A model generated the notes under the pieces. That model ran no database searches. It was not told the origin of the DNA and saw nothing but the letters and a program-made list of their open reading frames with translations. From Acidimicrobiia bacterium (lineage in GTDB: Bacteria > Actinomycetota > Acidimicrobiia > Acidimicrobiales > Acidimicrobilacustridaceae), in the NCBI GenBank assembly GCA_016462055.1, contig JAEMTX010000072.1, positions 1-9,492 on the forward strand: DNA of 9,492 bases. The letters are read 5' to 3'. A program made the position numbers and the translations under genes. Shown piece by piece: positions 1 to 6,513 of this stretch (positions are counted from its first letter, which is position 1; every line of letters begins with the position of its first letter).

Positions 1-283
1 TTGAAGTGTTGAACAGCGCGTTGCCGTCGCGTTCGATGAACGATCCAGCGATGACTGCGCATTTGCTTGTTTGCGCAGTCGATTGCGCCCAGGCCAGCGT
101 TGGGCCATCAAGCGGTTCGGCAACCTCTCGCATATGCGAGGTCCGACCAAGTGATGCAAAAAGTTCGGGAAGCACCACCAATTCAGCGCCCTGTTGCGCT
201 GCGGAGTGAACGATTGAGGCTGCACGCGAAAAGTTGTCGGACTGTTCCGACGAACATTTGAGTTGAACGGCTGCAACCTTCAT
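1..283 (-). CDS. Carbon-nitrogen hydrolase (nitrilase superfamily), N-terminal part
   Basis: Partial gene read leftward; about 94 N-terminal residues are visible and the rest lies beyond the left edge. The protein opens with MKVAAVQLKCSS, the usual first beta strand of the nitrilase superfamily, and has ELVVLPELFASLG at about residues 34-46. E40 in that motif matches the catalytic glutamate of the Glu-Lys-Cys triad. EPLDGPTLAWAQ and VIAGSFIERDG are also typical of the family. Lys and Cys of the triad are not in the window. Members hydrolyse C-N bonds of amides or carbamoyl groups in the cytoplasm (N-carbamoylputrescine amidase, omega-amidase, Nit1-like repair amidases). The visible N-terminus looks most like the Nit/omega-amidase branch, while the polyamine neighbours make N-carbamoylputrescine amidase worth considering. 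The ATG at 283 lies 16 bases after the stop of the upstream nucleotidyltransferase, so the two are probably co-transcribed; no strong ribosome binding site is seen. Confidence 0.85.
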   Translation of the reverse strand, partial: MKVAAVQLKCSSEQSDNFSRAASIVHSAAQQGAELVVLPELFASLGRTSHMREVAEPLDGPTLAWAQSTAQTSKCAVIAGSFIERDGNALFNTS

Positions 284-299
284 GGTCTGACCGTATCGC

Positions 300-860
300 T
301 CACTTGTCGTTCAGGCCTCGTGTTGCCCGCCACTCTTCACGTCCGGCTCGAACTTCAGTGGCCGAAACGGGGTGATGCGCCGGGTCAGTATCGAGGATGA
401 CTACCGCGACTCCGGCCGGTGGTTCGGCGGCTGGATCGTCGGCGGGCATCGGCCACGGAGGCCGAGGCGCGAGCGCAACAAGTGGAAGTCGCAACAGCGC
501 TTGTGTTCGCGCGTCGAAGTCCCCGTACCAAACCGGGTCGAGCACTTGCTGCCATTTGTCGGCGCCGAGAATGATGACGTCGTAGCCCTCGGAAATATCG
601 GCGAGAAGACTGTGGGGGGTGACGACGACACCAAGGCGATCGTCGCCTTGGGCAATGGAGCGAAGTTCATCGACGCGGTCATTGACCGGCGTGAGGTGGA
701 AATCGTCTTTGCCGAGCGTTGTTGACGAGATGGCGAAATCAACACGGTCAAGGCCGAGTTGGCTGATGGCGGTTTGGGCCAAGTGCACATGGGCGATCGT
801 GGGCGGATCGAAAGAGCCGGGGTAGACCGCACGGCGAATCGTTGGTTGCTCAGTACCCAC
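300..860 (-). CDS. NadD/CoaD-like nucleotidyltransferase
   Basis: A 186-residue cytidylyltransferase-like protein. The N-terminus AVYPGSFDPPTIAHVHLA is the nucleotide-binding start of this fold; the T/HxGH motif reads TIAH here, with alanine in place of the usual glycine. Near residues 95-110 VIILGADKWQQVLDPVWY resembles the NadD segment containing GxD and W, and VSATEVRAG near the C-terminus matches the ISxTxxR phosphate-binding motif. Families with these motifs transfer AMP from ATP to nicotinate or nicotinamide mononucleotide, or to phosphopantetheine. This copy is not beside the genes that usually flank housekeeping nadD, so it is probably a paralogue of unknown acceptor. A proline-rich stretch (about residues 130-147) precedes the last strand. 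The GTG start is forced: an in-frame TAG lies four codons upstream and no start codon follows before the core motif. The downstream partner is the carbon-nitrogen hydrolase. Confidence 0.8.
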   Translation of the reverse strand: MGTEQPTIRRAVYPGSFDPPTIAHVHLAQTAISQLGLDRVDFAISSTTLGKDDFHLTPVNDRVDELRSIAQGDDRLGVVVTPHSLLADISEGYDVIILGADKWQQVLDPVWYGDFDARTQALLRLPLVALAPRPPWPMPADDPAAEPPAGVAVVILDTDPAHHPVSATEVRAGREEWRATRGLNDK

Positions 861-866
861 AGAACG

Positions 867-872
867 AGGCTA
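867..872 (-). promoter_or_regulatory. Possible -10 element for a leaderless nucleotidyltransferase mRNA
   Basis: Read on the minus strand this is TAGCCT, fitting the actinobacterial TANNNT -10 pattern, and it ends exactly six bases before the GTG start at 860. No Shine-Dalgarno sequence is visible upstream of that GTG, so transcription could start at the GTG itself. No convincing -35 element is seen. The call rests on one short, degenerate hexamer and is tentative. Confidence 0.3.
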
Positions 873-910
873 GCGATCGTGGGAGACTGGGACCTCACCC
901 TTCGTCATTC

Positions 911-914
911 GAGG
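911..914 (+). promoter_or_regulatory. Ribosome binding site deciding the first aminotransferase start
   Basis: GAGG lies five bases before the GTG at 920. It favours that codon over a TTG at 842, which would overlap the start of the divergent gene and add 26 residues not expected for the family. Confidence 0.55.
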
Positions 915-919
915 TCATC

Positions 920-2149
920 GTGTCGAGAAGCCCATTTCTCCATCCGTTCGCTCGCCCTGGTGCTGCCGCCGAAGAGTTCGTCACCATCACTCGTGGCGAA
1001 GGCGCGCTGGTGTGGGACAACCAAGACAACGAATACATCGACGCAATAGCCAGCCTTTGGTATTGCAACGTTGGCCACGGTCGCTGGGAAATCGTCGATC
1101 AGGTCGCATCGCAAATGGCGGTGCTCGAGAATTACAACACCTTCGATATTTTTACGAATGAAACGGTTGAAACCTTCGCCGCATTTGTTGCCGCCGCAGC
1201 GCCGATGGACGATTGTCGAATCTTCTTAACCTCATCAGGTTCTGAAGCGGTCGAGACTGCACTGAAACTGGCGCGGCTCACTCATTCGTTGAAGGGCAAT
1301 CCTGAACGAAACGAGTTCGTAGGCCGTGTGAACTCGTACCACGGCGTTGCCTACGGCGGCGTATCCGTGCAAGGGCTTTCACTCAATCAGCAGGGCTTTG
1401 GTCCACTGCTTGACACGGTGCATCAGGTGTCGGCACATGACATTGGTGAGATCGAAGAACTTTTTGCACGTTCGGGTGCGAAGATCGCCGCGGTGATCAC
1501 CGAACCCGTGCAAGGCGCCGGTGGCGTGCATCCCCCTGTTGAGGGATATCTCATTCGATTGCGCGAACTGTGCGACGAGTACGGCGTGCTGTTGATTTTT
1601 GATGAAGTCATCACGGGCTTTGGTCGTCTTGGAACTTGGTTTGCCGCATCGCATTACGGCGTTGTTCCCGACATGATCACGTTTGCGAAAGGCTGCACCT
1701 CGGGATACTTGCCGCTTGGTGGAGTTGTGGTGGGCGATGCGGTGCTTGATGTGATTGAAGCTGACCCGACGTACATCCTTCGGCACGGCTACACCTACAG
1801 CGGCCACCCCAGTGCGTGTGCAGCGGCACTTGCGAACACAGCGATTCTGCTTGAGGAGAACCTGTTCGATCGCATTCCGGCGATTGCGGAGCGAATCGGC
1901 GGCGGACTCACAGCGTTGGCCGCGTCGGGCGCAATTGTTGAGGCTCGCGGTGTCGGCGGCATTTGGGGTGCTGAACTCCAGCCGGGTTTATCCGCACCTG
2001 CGGTACGAAACGAAATGATGAAGCGCGGTGTGATCGCACGGCCCATTGGGCTTTCGACGATTGCGTTTTGCCCGCCGTTCGTGACGACCGATGCGCAACT
2101 CGACCAGTGTGTCGTTGCGCTTAGCGAATCGATCGCCGCGCTTTCCTAA
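920..2149 (+). CDS. Class III PLP-dependent aminotransferase (omega-amine/GABA type)
   Basis: A 409-residue fold-type I aminotransferase with all family landmarks: WDNQDNEYIDAIASLWYCNVGHGR near the N-terminus, the phosphate-binding SSGSEA at 105-110, SYHG at 139-142, the cofactor-pairing Asp228 in IFDEVITGFGRLG, the Schiff-base Lys257 in FAKGCTSGYLPLGG, and YSGHPSACAAALAN. Class III enzymes move the distal amino group of diamines or omega-amino acids to pyruvate or 2-oxoglutarate. In this neighbourhood putrescine-pyruvate or GABA aminotransferase activity is likely; the sequence alone does not decide the substrate. The gene stands alone on its strand, divergent from the nucleotidyltransferase (59 bases between starts) and convergent with ald (one base between stops). 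GTG at 920 is chosen because of the preceding GAGG and the family-typical SPFLHPFARP start. It is clearly different from the second aminotransferase downstream, so the two are not a recent duplication. Confidence 0.88.
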   Translation: MSRSPFLHPFARPGAAAEEFVTITRGEGALVWDNQDNEYIDAIASLWYCNVGHGRWEIVDQVASQMAVLENYNTFDIFTNETVETFAAFVAAAAPMDDCRIFLTSSGSEAVETALKLARLTHSLKGNPERNEFVGRVNSYHGVAYGGVSVQGLSLNQQGFGPLLDTVHQVSAHDIGEIEELFARSGAKIAAVITEPVQGAGGVHPPVEGYLIRLRELCDEYGVLLIFDEVITGFGRLGTWFAASHYGVVPDMITFAKGCTSGYLPLGGVVVGDAVLDVIEADPTYILRHGYTYSGHPSACAAALANTAILLEENLFDRIPAIAERIGGGLTALAASGAIVEARGVGGIWGAELQPGLSAPAVRNEMMKRGVIARPIGLSTIAFCPPFVTTDAQLDQCVVALSESIAALS

Positions 2150-2163
2150 CTTAGGAAGACGCG
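2137..2163. terminator. Palindrome spanning both convergent stop codons, possible bidirectional terminator
   Basis: TTCCTAA (2143-2149) and TTAGGAA (2151-2157) are perfect inverted repeats around one central base. After one T.G wobble and one mismatch, CGCG (2137-2140) pairs with CGCG (2160-2163). The TAA of the plus-strand aminotransferase and the TAA of ald on the minus strand are the two inner ends of the palindrome. Transcripts from either side could form the stem, but no U-tract follows on either strand, so it is not a standard intrinsic terminator. Confidence 0.4.
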
Positions 2164-3281
2164 AGAGCGATTTCGGGCTCGACGAATGGCTTGGCAAGCG
2201 CTTCAGCAACCGCGGCGTTGGTGACCGAACCAGCAGCGATATTCAGACCCATGGCTAAGGCCGCGTCACGATGAACCGCTTCAGCAGCACCGAATCTCGC
2301 CAGATCCGCGAGATAGGGGAGCGTGGCGTTGGTGAGAGCAAGTGTCGAGGTGTGCGGAACAGCGCCGGGCATATTGCCGACGGCGTAATGAACGACCCCA
2401 TGCTTGATGAACGTTGGGTCGGAGTGTGTGGTTTCGTGAGAGGTCTCGATGCATCCGCCCTGATCGATCGCGATGTCGATCACGACAGCGCCGGGCTTCA
2501 TCGATCGGATCATGTCCTCGCTCACTACCGTTGGCGCGCGTCCGCCCGGGACGAGCACCGCTCCGATAACAAGATCGGCCTCGGCGACAGATCGTTCGAC
2601 TGCTCCGCGGTTTGAGGTGATTGTGGTGATGCGACCCATCTGGATCTGATCGACGTGGCGTAGGCGATCGATGTTCTTGTCGAGCAGGTCGACCTCGGCT
2701 TCGAGACCGGCCGCCATCCAGGCCGCATTCCAACCAACATTTCCCGCTCCAAGTACAACCACGCGTGCAGGGCGAACGCCAGGGGCACCGCCGAGAAGAA
2801 CGCCGCGACCGCCGTTGTGGCGTTCAAGGAAATGGGCACCAATCTGCACGCTCATGCGACCGGCGACCTCGCTCATTGGAGCGAGAAGCGGCAATGAGCC
2901 GTCGGCGAGTTGGACGGTTTCATACGCGATTGCGGTGACGCCGTTGGCAATGAGCGCGTCGGCGACCTTGGGGTAGGCCGCGAGGTGGAGATAAGTGAAG
3001 AGAACGAGACCGGGACGGAAGTAGGCGAACTCCGATTCCAACGGTTCTTTTACTTTGCAGATGAGTTGGGCCCGTTCCCACACTTCAACTGCCGTTTCGA
3101 CGATGACAGCTCCCGCTCTGGTGTAGTTCGCATCGGGGATTGAGGAGTCGACGCCCGCTCCGCGCTCGATAAGCACGGTTGCACCGGCATGAAGAAGTTC
3201 GCGAACTCCGTCGGGAGTGATGGCAACGCGATGCTCTTCTTCCTTGATTTCGCGAGGCACTCCGACAGTGAGCGAAGTCAT
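2151..3281 (-). CDS. ald: Alanine dehydrogenase
   Basis: A 376-residue protein, close to full family length. It catalyses reversible NAD-dependent oxidative deamination of L-alanine to pyruvate and ammonium in the cytoplasm. The N-terminal domain has the VGVPREIKEEEHRVAITP signature with R18 (pyruvate-binding Arg in the family), KVKEP at 76-80 (substrate Lys) and H99 in TYLHLA (catalytic His). The Rossmann domain carries GAGNVG at 178-183, with an acidic D201 at the end of the second strand as expected for NAD preference. D273 in DIAIDQGGCIE matches the second catalytic residue. It is the last gene of the potA-led operon: its ATG overlaps the TGA of the upstream aminotransferase by four bases (ATGA), with only a weak ribosome binding site, so translation is probably coupled. 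The likely role is recycling alanine made by transamination back to pyruvate. Confidence 0.95.
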   Translation of the reverse strand: MTSLTVGVPREIKEEEHRVAITPDGVRELLHAGATVLIERGAGVDSSIPDANYTRAGAVIVETAVEVWERAQLICKVKEPLESEFAYFRPGLVLFTYLHLAAYPKVADALIANGVTAIAYETVQLADGSLPLLAPMSEVAGRMSVQIGAHFLERHNGGRGVLLGGAPGVRPARVVVLGAGNVGWNAAWMAAGLEAEVDLLDKNIDRLRHVDQIQMGRITTITSNRGAVERSVAEADLVIGAVLVPGGRAPTVVSEDMIRSMKPGAVVIDIAIDQGGCIETSHETTHSDPTFIKHGVVHYAVGNMPGAVPHTSTLALTNATLPYLADLARFGAAEAVHRDAALAMGLNIAAGSVTNAAVAEALAKPFVEPEIALASS

Positions 3282-4672
3282 GTCAAGGCGACCGATGTGC
3301 CGGCTTCGGCGAGAATATCGATTGCTTCGACGAGAGCGATGCGGATGATTCGTTCGATCTCATCGAACTCGTCCTGACCAGCAATGAGCGGCGGCGAAAC
3401 TTGAATAACTGGTTCACCGCGGTCATCGGCCCGGCAAACGAGACCGAGTTCAAGAAGTCGTTTCGAAAGATGGGTGCGAAGGAGAAGTTCTGATTCCTCG
3501 GCGCTGAAGGTTTCGCGTGTCTTTGCGTTCTTCACGAGTTCGATGCCGTAGAAGAACCCCATGCCGCGGACATCGCCAACGATTGGAAGATCAAGAAGTT
3601 TTTCGAGGGTTGTACGGAACGCGGCTTCGTTGGCGAGCACGTGGTCGATGATGCCTTCTCGTTCGATCACATCGAGATTGGCCATAGCCACGGCACAACT
3701 CACGGGATGGCCGGCGAAGGTGAATCCGTGAAGGAACGAAACGCCCTCTTCGGCGAACGGTTCGGCGATGCGGTCGCTCACGATCATGGTGCCGAGCGGT
3801 GAATAACCCGAGGTGAGTCCCTTTGCTGAAGTGATGATGTCGGGGACATAGCCGAGGCGATCGCAGGCGAACATCGCACCGAGACGACCCCACGCACAGA
3901 TGGTTTCATCGCTGATCATGAGAATTCCGTAATGATCACAAATCTCACGAACTCGAGTGAAGTACTCGTCGGGAGCAGTGAAACACCCACCGGCGTTTTG
4001 CACGGGCTCAACGAATACGCAGGCCACGGTGTCGGGGCCTTCGCGCAGGATCATCGTTTCGATGTCATCAGCGCATCCGAGGTTGCAAGCGCTTTCGCCG
4101 GCGCACATGTTGCAGCGATAGCGGTTGGTATTCGCCGCGCGACCAACGCCCGGTACGAGTGGTTCAAACATTTGCCGGAATGCAGGAACGCCAGTTAGTG
4201 AAAGAGCACCCATGGTTGTGCCGTGATACGAGAGGTAACGAGTGATGGCTTTTGTGCGCAGCGGTTCGCCTCGAAGTTTGAAATACTGCCGCGCGAGTTT
4301 CCACGCCGACTCAACTGCTTCGCCGCCACCGGTAGTGAAGAACACGCGATTGAGATCGCCCGGTGCGAGGTGGGCGAGGCGCGCTGCGAGTTCAATCGCG
4401 TTGGGGTGGGCGTAGGTCCAGATGGGAAAGTACTCGAGCGTGGCAGATTGCTTGGCGGCGGCTTCGCCGAGTTCGCTGCGGCCGTGACCGATCTGCACGG
4501 TGAACAAGCCGGCGAGTCCGTCGAGATAACGCTTTCCTTCAACGTCCCACACCCAGCAGCCGTCGCCGCGTTCGATAATGGGTGCACCGCCGTCACCGGG
4601 GCCGAGTCGACTGAAGTGTCCCCATAGATGGGACTGGGCGAGCTGACGGAGTTCCGCAGGGGTCCGGCTCAT
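3278..4672 (-). CDS. Class III PLP-dependent aminotransferase, putative putrescine/polyamine-pyruvate type
   Basis: 464 residues from the chosen start. Landmarks are WDVEGKRYLDGLAGLFTVQIGHGR, the phosphate-binding TTGGGEAVESAWKLAR, SYHGTTMGALSLTG, Asp255 in ISDETICAWGRLG and the Schiff-base Lys284 in SAKGLTSGYSPLG. The order and spacing fit an active class III enzyme. Unusual is a cysteine cluster, C187-x2-C190-x5-C196-x3-C200, after the SYHG region. Position between the polyamine transporter genes and ald suggests that it transaminates imported putrescine (or another polyamine) with pyruvate, giving alanine. The start is ATG at 4672, with GGGAG six bases upstream and the family-like RTPAELRQLAQSHLWGHF N-terminus. 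A GTG at 4762 would add 30 residues but has no ribosome binding site. Its stop overlaps the ald start. GABA or another omega-amine remains a possible substrate. Confidence 0.87.
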   Translation of the reverse strand: MSRTPAELRQLAQSHLWGHFSRLGPGDGGAPIIERGDGCWVWDVEGKRYLDGLAGLFTVQIGHGRSELGEAAAKQSATLEYFPIWTYAHPNAIELAARLAHLAPGDLNRVFFTTGGGEAVESAWKLARQYFKLRGEPLRTKAITRYLSYHGTTMGALSLTGVPAFRQMFEPLVPGVGRAANTNRYRCNMCAGESACNLGCADDIETMILREGPDTVACVFVEPVQNAGGCFTAPDEYFTRVREICDHYGILMISDETICAWGRLGAMFACDRLGYVPDIITSAKGLTSGYSPLGTMIVSDRIAEPFAEEGVSFLHGFTFAGHPVSCAVAMANLDVIEREGIIDHVLANEAAFRTTLEKLLDLPIVGDVRGMGFFYGIELVKNAKTRETFSAEESELLLRTHLSKRLLELGLVCRADDRGEPVIQVSPPLIAGQDEFDEIERIIRIALVEAIDILAEAGTSVALT

Positions 4673-4678
4673 GAGTTG

Positions 4679-4683
4679 CTCCC
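4679..4683 (-). promoter_or_regulatory. Ribosome binding site deciding the second aminotransferase start
   Basis: GGGAG on the minus strand, six bases before the ATG at 4672. It is the main reason to prefer this start over the GTG at 4762, which is preceded by a pyrimidine-rich stretch without any purine-rich site. Confidence 0.6.
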
Positions 4684-4692
4684 GAGAGAGAC

Positions 4693-4709
4693 CGCCCGAG
4701 TATCGGGCG
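4693..4709 (-). promoter_or_regulatory. Intercistronic hairpin upstream of the second aminotransferase
   Basis: CGCCCGA and TCGGGCG are perfect seven-base arms around a three-base loop, GC-rich and therefore stable in RNA. It lies in the 106-base gap between potC and the aminotransferase, nine bases before the GGGAG ribosome binding site in the direction of transcription. The bases after it are pyrimidine-rich but not a U-run. It could stabilise the distal mRNA, partly attenuate transcription, or influence translation start; the sequence does not say which. Confidence 0.45.
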
Positions 4710-4778
4710 TGCCATTGAACGTTTCGTTGATTCTTGCCCGGTGCCGGCCATTCGGCAATCACGGGGAGAAGGAATGGT

Positions 4779-5624
4779 TCAGGAGTTGAGCGAAGCGCCG
4801 GAGACTTCGGTCAATCCGGCAAGTTTGCGTGATCGACGATTGCCACCAACGACGACCGCGATGGCGAGAATCACACTGATGACGAGCAATGCAGTTGAGA
4901 AAACGTTGATCTGCACTGGAATTTTCGAGCGTTTCATGTTCCAAATCTGGATGGGGAACGTGTTATCGAGGCCAGAGTTCAGATAGGTGATGATGAAGTC
5001 GTCGAGCGAAAGAGCGAAGGTGAGCATCGCCGCAGCAACGACGCCCGGAGCGATGAGCGGAAGGGTGATTTTGCGGAATGTCCGGAACGGCGATGCCCCA
5101 AGATCGAGAGCGGCTTCTTCAAGGCGCCAGTCGAAACCGCGAATTCGAGCGCGCACGGTGGTGGCGACATAACTCACCGAGAACATCACCTGGGCGATGA
5201 TGATTGTGATGAACCCCCGCGACCAGTTGATCGACACGAACAAGGTAAGGAGTGAAAAGCCGAGAACGATCTCGGGCATCGTGAGCGGAAGAATGAGGAT
5301 GGCACCGATCATTCCTTTGGCTCGGAACTTGTACTTCACCATGGCCAAGCCCATGAGAGTGCCCAGCACGGTCGCGATGGCAGTGACGACAACAGCAATT
5401 TTGAGACTGAAGATGAGAGCGTCAGTGAGTTCGGGGTATTTGAGGGGGTCGGTCCAACCTGAAAGCGAAAACTTGTTCCAGATGTAGTTGTACTTGCCGG
5501 TTGGTTCGTTGAATGAAAAGAGAATGGTGACGAAGATGGGGGTGAAGAGAAAGACAAGCCCGAGCCCGGCCCACACCCACAGTGAAATCCGGCCAAACGC
5601 GCGCACCCAGTTCGGAAGGTTCAC
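4779..5624 (-). CDS. potC: Polyamine ABC transporter permease, PotC type
   Basis: A 281-residue inner-membrane permease with about six hydrophobic segments (approximately residues 13-38, 70-95, 104-131, 137-156, 192-214 and 240-261). The EAA loop that docks on the ATPase is clear at 169-194 (EEAALDLGASPFRTFRKITL). FNEPTGKY after the first segment and SLDDFIITYLNSG near the C-terminus are typical of PotC/PotI proteins. It would pair with PotB to form the channel for putrescine or spermidine. The GTG start overlaps the PotB stop by four bases (GTGA), and GAGGA lies six bases upstream inside the end of potB, so the two are translationally coupled. The cysteine-free EAA loop is canonical. Substrate is inferred from family and neighbours. 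Confidence 0.9.
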   Translation of the reverse strand: MNLPNWVRAFGRISLWVWAGLGLVFLFTPIFVTILFSFNEPTGKYNYIWNKFSLSGWTDPLKYPELTDALIFSLKIAVVVTAIATVLGTLMGLAMVKYKFRAKGMIGAILILPLTMPEIVLGFSLLTLFVSINWSRGFITIIIAQVMFSVSYVATTVRARIRGFDWRLEEAALDLGASPFRTFRKITLPLIAPGVVAAAMLTFALSLDDFIITYLNSGLDNTFPIQIWNMKRSKIPVQINVFSTALLVISVILAIAVVVGGNRRSRKLAGLTEVSGASLNS

Positions 5625-6505
5625 GCGATTTCCTCGGTTCCAAGCAAACGCGCGTACACGATGACGCCGATGAGGATCATCGCCATGAGCATGAACGACA
5701 ATGCGGAGAGTTCAGGGCGGAAGAATTCCTTGCCAAAGTTTTTCTCGATGATCTGCCCGATCATGACGGTGCGGTCCGAACCGAGAAGTTCCGAGTTCAC
5801 GAAGTCGCCGGCTGCGGGGATGAACGTCAGGAGCGTTCCGGCAAAGAGCCCAGGAAGCGAAAGGCGCAGCGTGATTTTGCGAAAAGCACGAGCCGGCGAG
5901 GAGTAAAGATCGGCTGCGGCATCGAGCAGACGGTGATCCAACTTTTCAAGGCTCACGTAAATGGGTAGAACCATGAAGGGCAGGAAGTTGTAGGTGAGGG
6001 CAGAAACAACAGCGAACGGCGAACCCAGAATGCTTTGGTTGTCGTTCAGAATTCCGACCGATTGCAGAATGGCGACCACCGGGCCACCATCGAACAACAA
6101 GATCTTCCACGACAGCGTGCGCACGAGGTATGTAACGAAAAACGGGAGTATGACCAATGCAAGAAGAAAGTTCTTGTACTTCCCACCCTTGGTGGCGATG
6201 ACGTAGGCCAACGGATAGCCGATGACGATCGCCGCAACTGTCGAAATTGTTGCGTAGACGAACGTGCGGATGATCACTGTTGAATTGTCGGAAATCACCG
6301 TGGAGTAATTCGAGAGCCCGCCATCTTCAAGGGACAGTCGTCCGAGACTGAAGAGCGGGAGGATGAAAAAGATCAGAAGCCACAAACCGCCTGGCGCAAT
6401 GAGCAACCAGGGGGTGAACCACCGCCGTGCCGACACGCCAGTGTCGTCTCCGTCGCGTTCACGGCGGGGGCGACGAACGCGCGACGGCACGGCAGCAACA
6501 GTCAT
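5621..6505 (-). CDS. potB: Polyamine ABC transporter permease, PotB type
   Basis: A 294-residue permease with a short arginine-rich cytoplasmic N-terminus (residues 9-28) and then about six membrane segments, the first at 31-54 (WLLIAPGGLWLLIFFILPLF). SLSWK-like features of the family appear as VTYLVRTLSWKILL at 124-137. The EAA loop (193-218) reads DAAADLYSSPARAFRKITL: the usual Gly-Ala after Asp-Leu is Tyr-Ser here, a small departure from the canonical loop. IPAAGDFVNSELLGS matches the conserved PotB/PotH segment before the last helices. It lies eight bases after potD and overlaps potC by four. It is expected to form the membrane channel with PotC and receive polyamine from PotD. Confidence 0.9.
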   Translation of the reverse strand: MTVAAVPSRVRRPRRERDGDDTGVSARRWFTPWLLIAPGGLWLLIFFILPLFSLGRLSLEDGGLSNYSTVISDNSTVIIRTFVYATISTVAAIVIGYPLAYVIATKGGKYKNFLLALVILPFFVTYLVRTLSWKILLFDGGPVVAILQSVGILNDNQSILGSPFAVVSALTYNFLPFMVLPIYVSLEKLDHRLLDAAADLYSSPARAFRKITLRLSLPGLFAGTLLTFIPAAGDFVNSELLGSDRTVMIGQIIEKNFGKEFFRPELSALSFMLMAMILIGVIVYARLLGTEEIA

Positions 6506-6513
6506 CGAGTCAG

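Noticed and set aside
401..898. 165-residue minus-strand frame overlapping the nucleotidyltransferase
   Set aside because: Out-of-frame shadow on the same strand; rich in Ser/Arg/Pro with no domain, while the overlapped frame carries the nucleotidyltransferase motifs.
842..919. N-terminal extension of the first aminotransferase from a TTG at 842
   Set aside because: It would overlap the start of the divergent nucleotidyltransferase, has no ribosome binding site, and the added residues are unlike the family; GTG 920 has GAGG upstream.
4673..4762. 30-residue extension of the second aminotransferase from a GTG at 4762
   Set aside because: No ribosome binding site precedes it, and the intercistronic hairpin and GGGAG site would fall inside the coding region. 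ATG 4672 fits better, though this is not proven.
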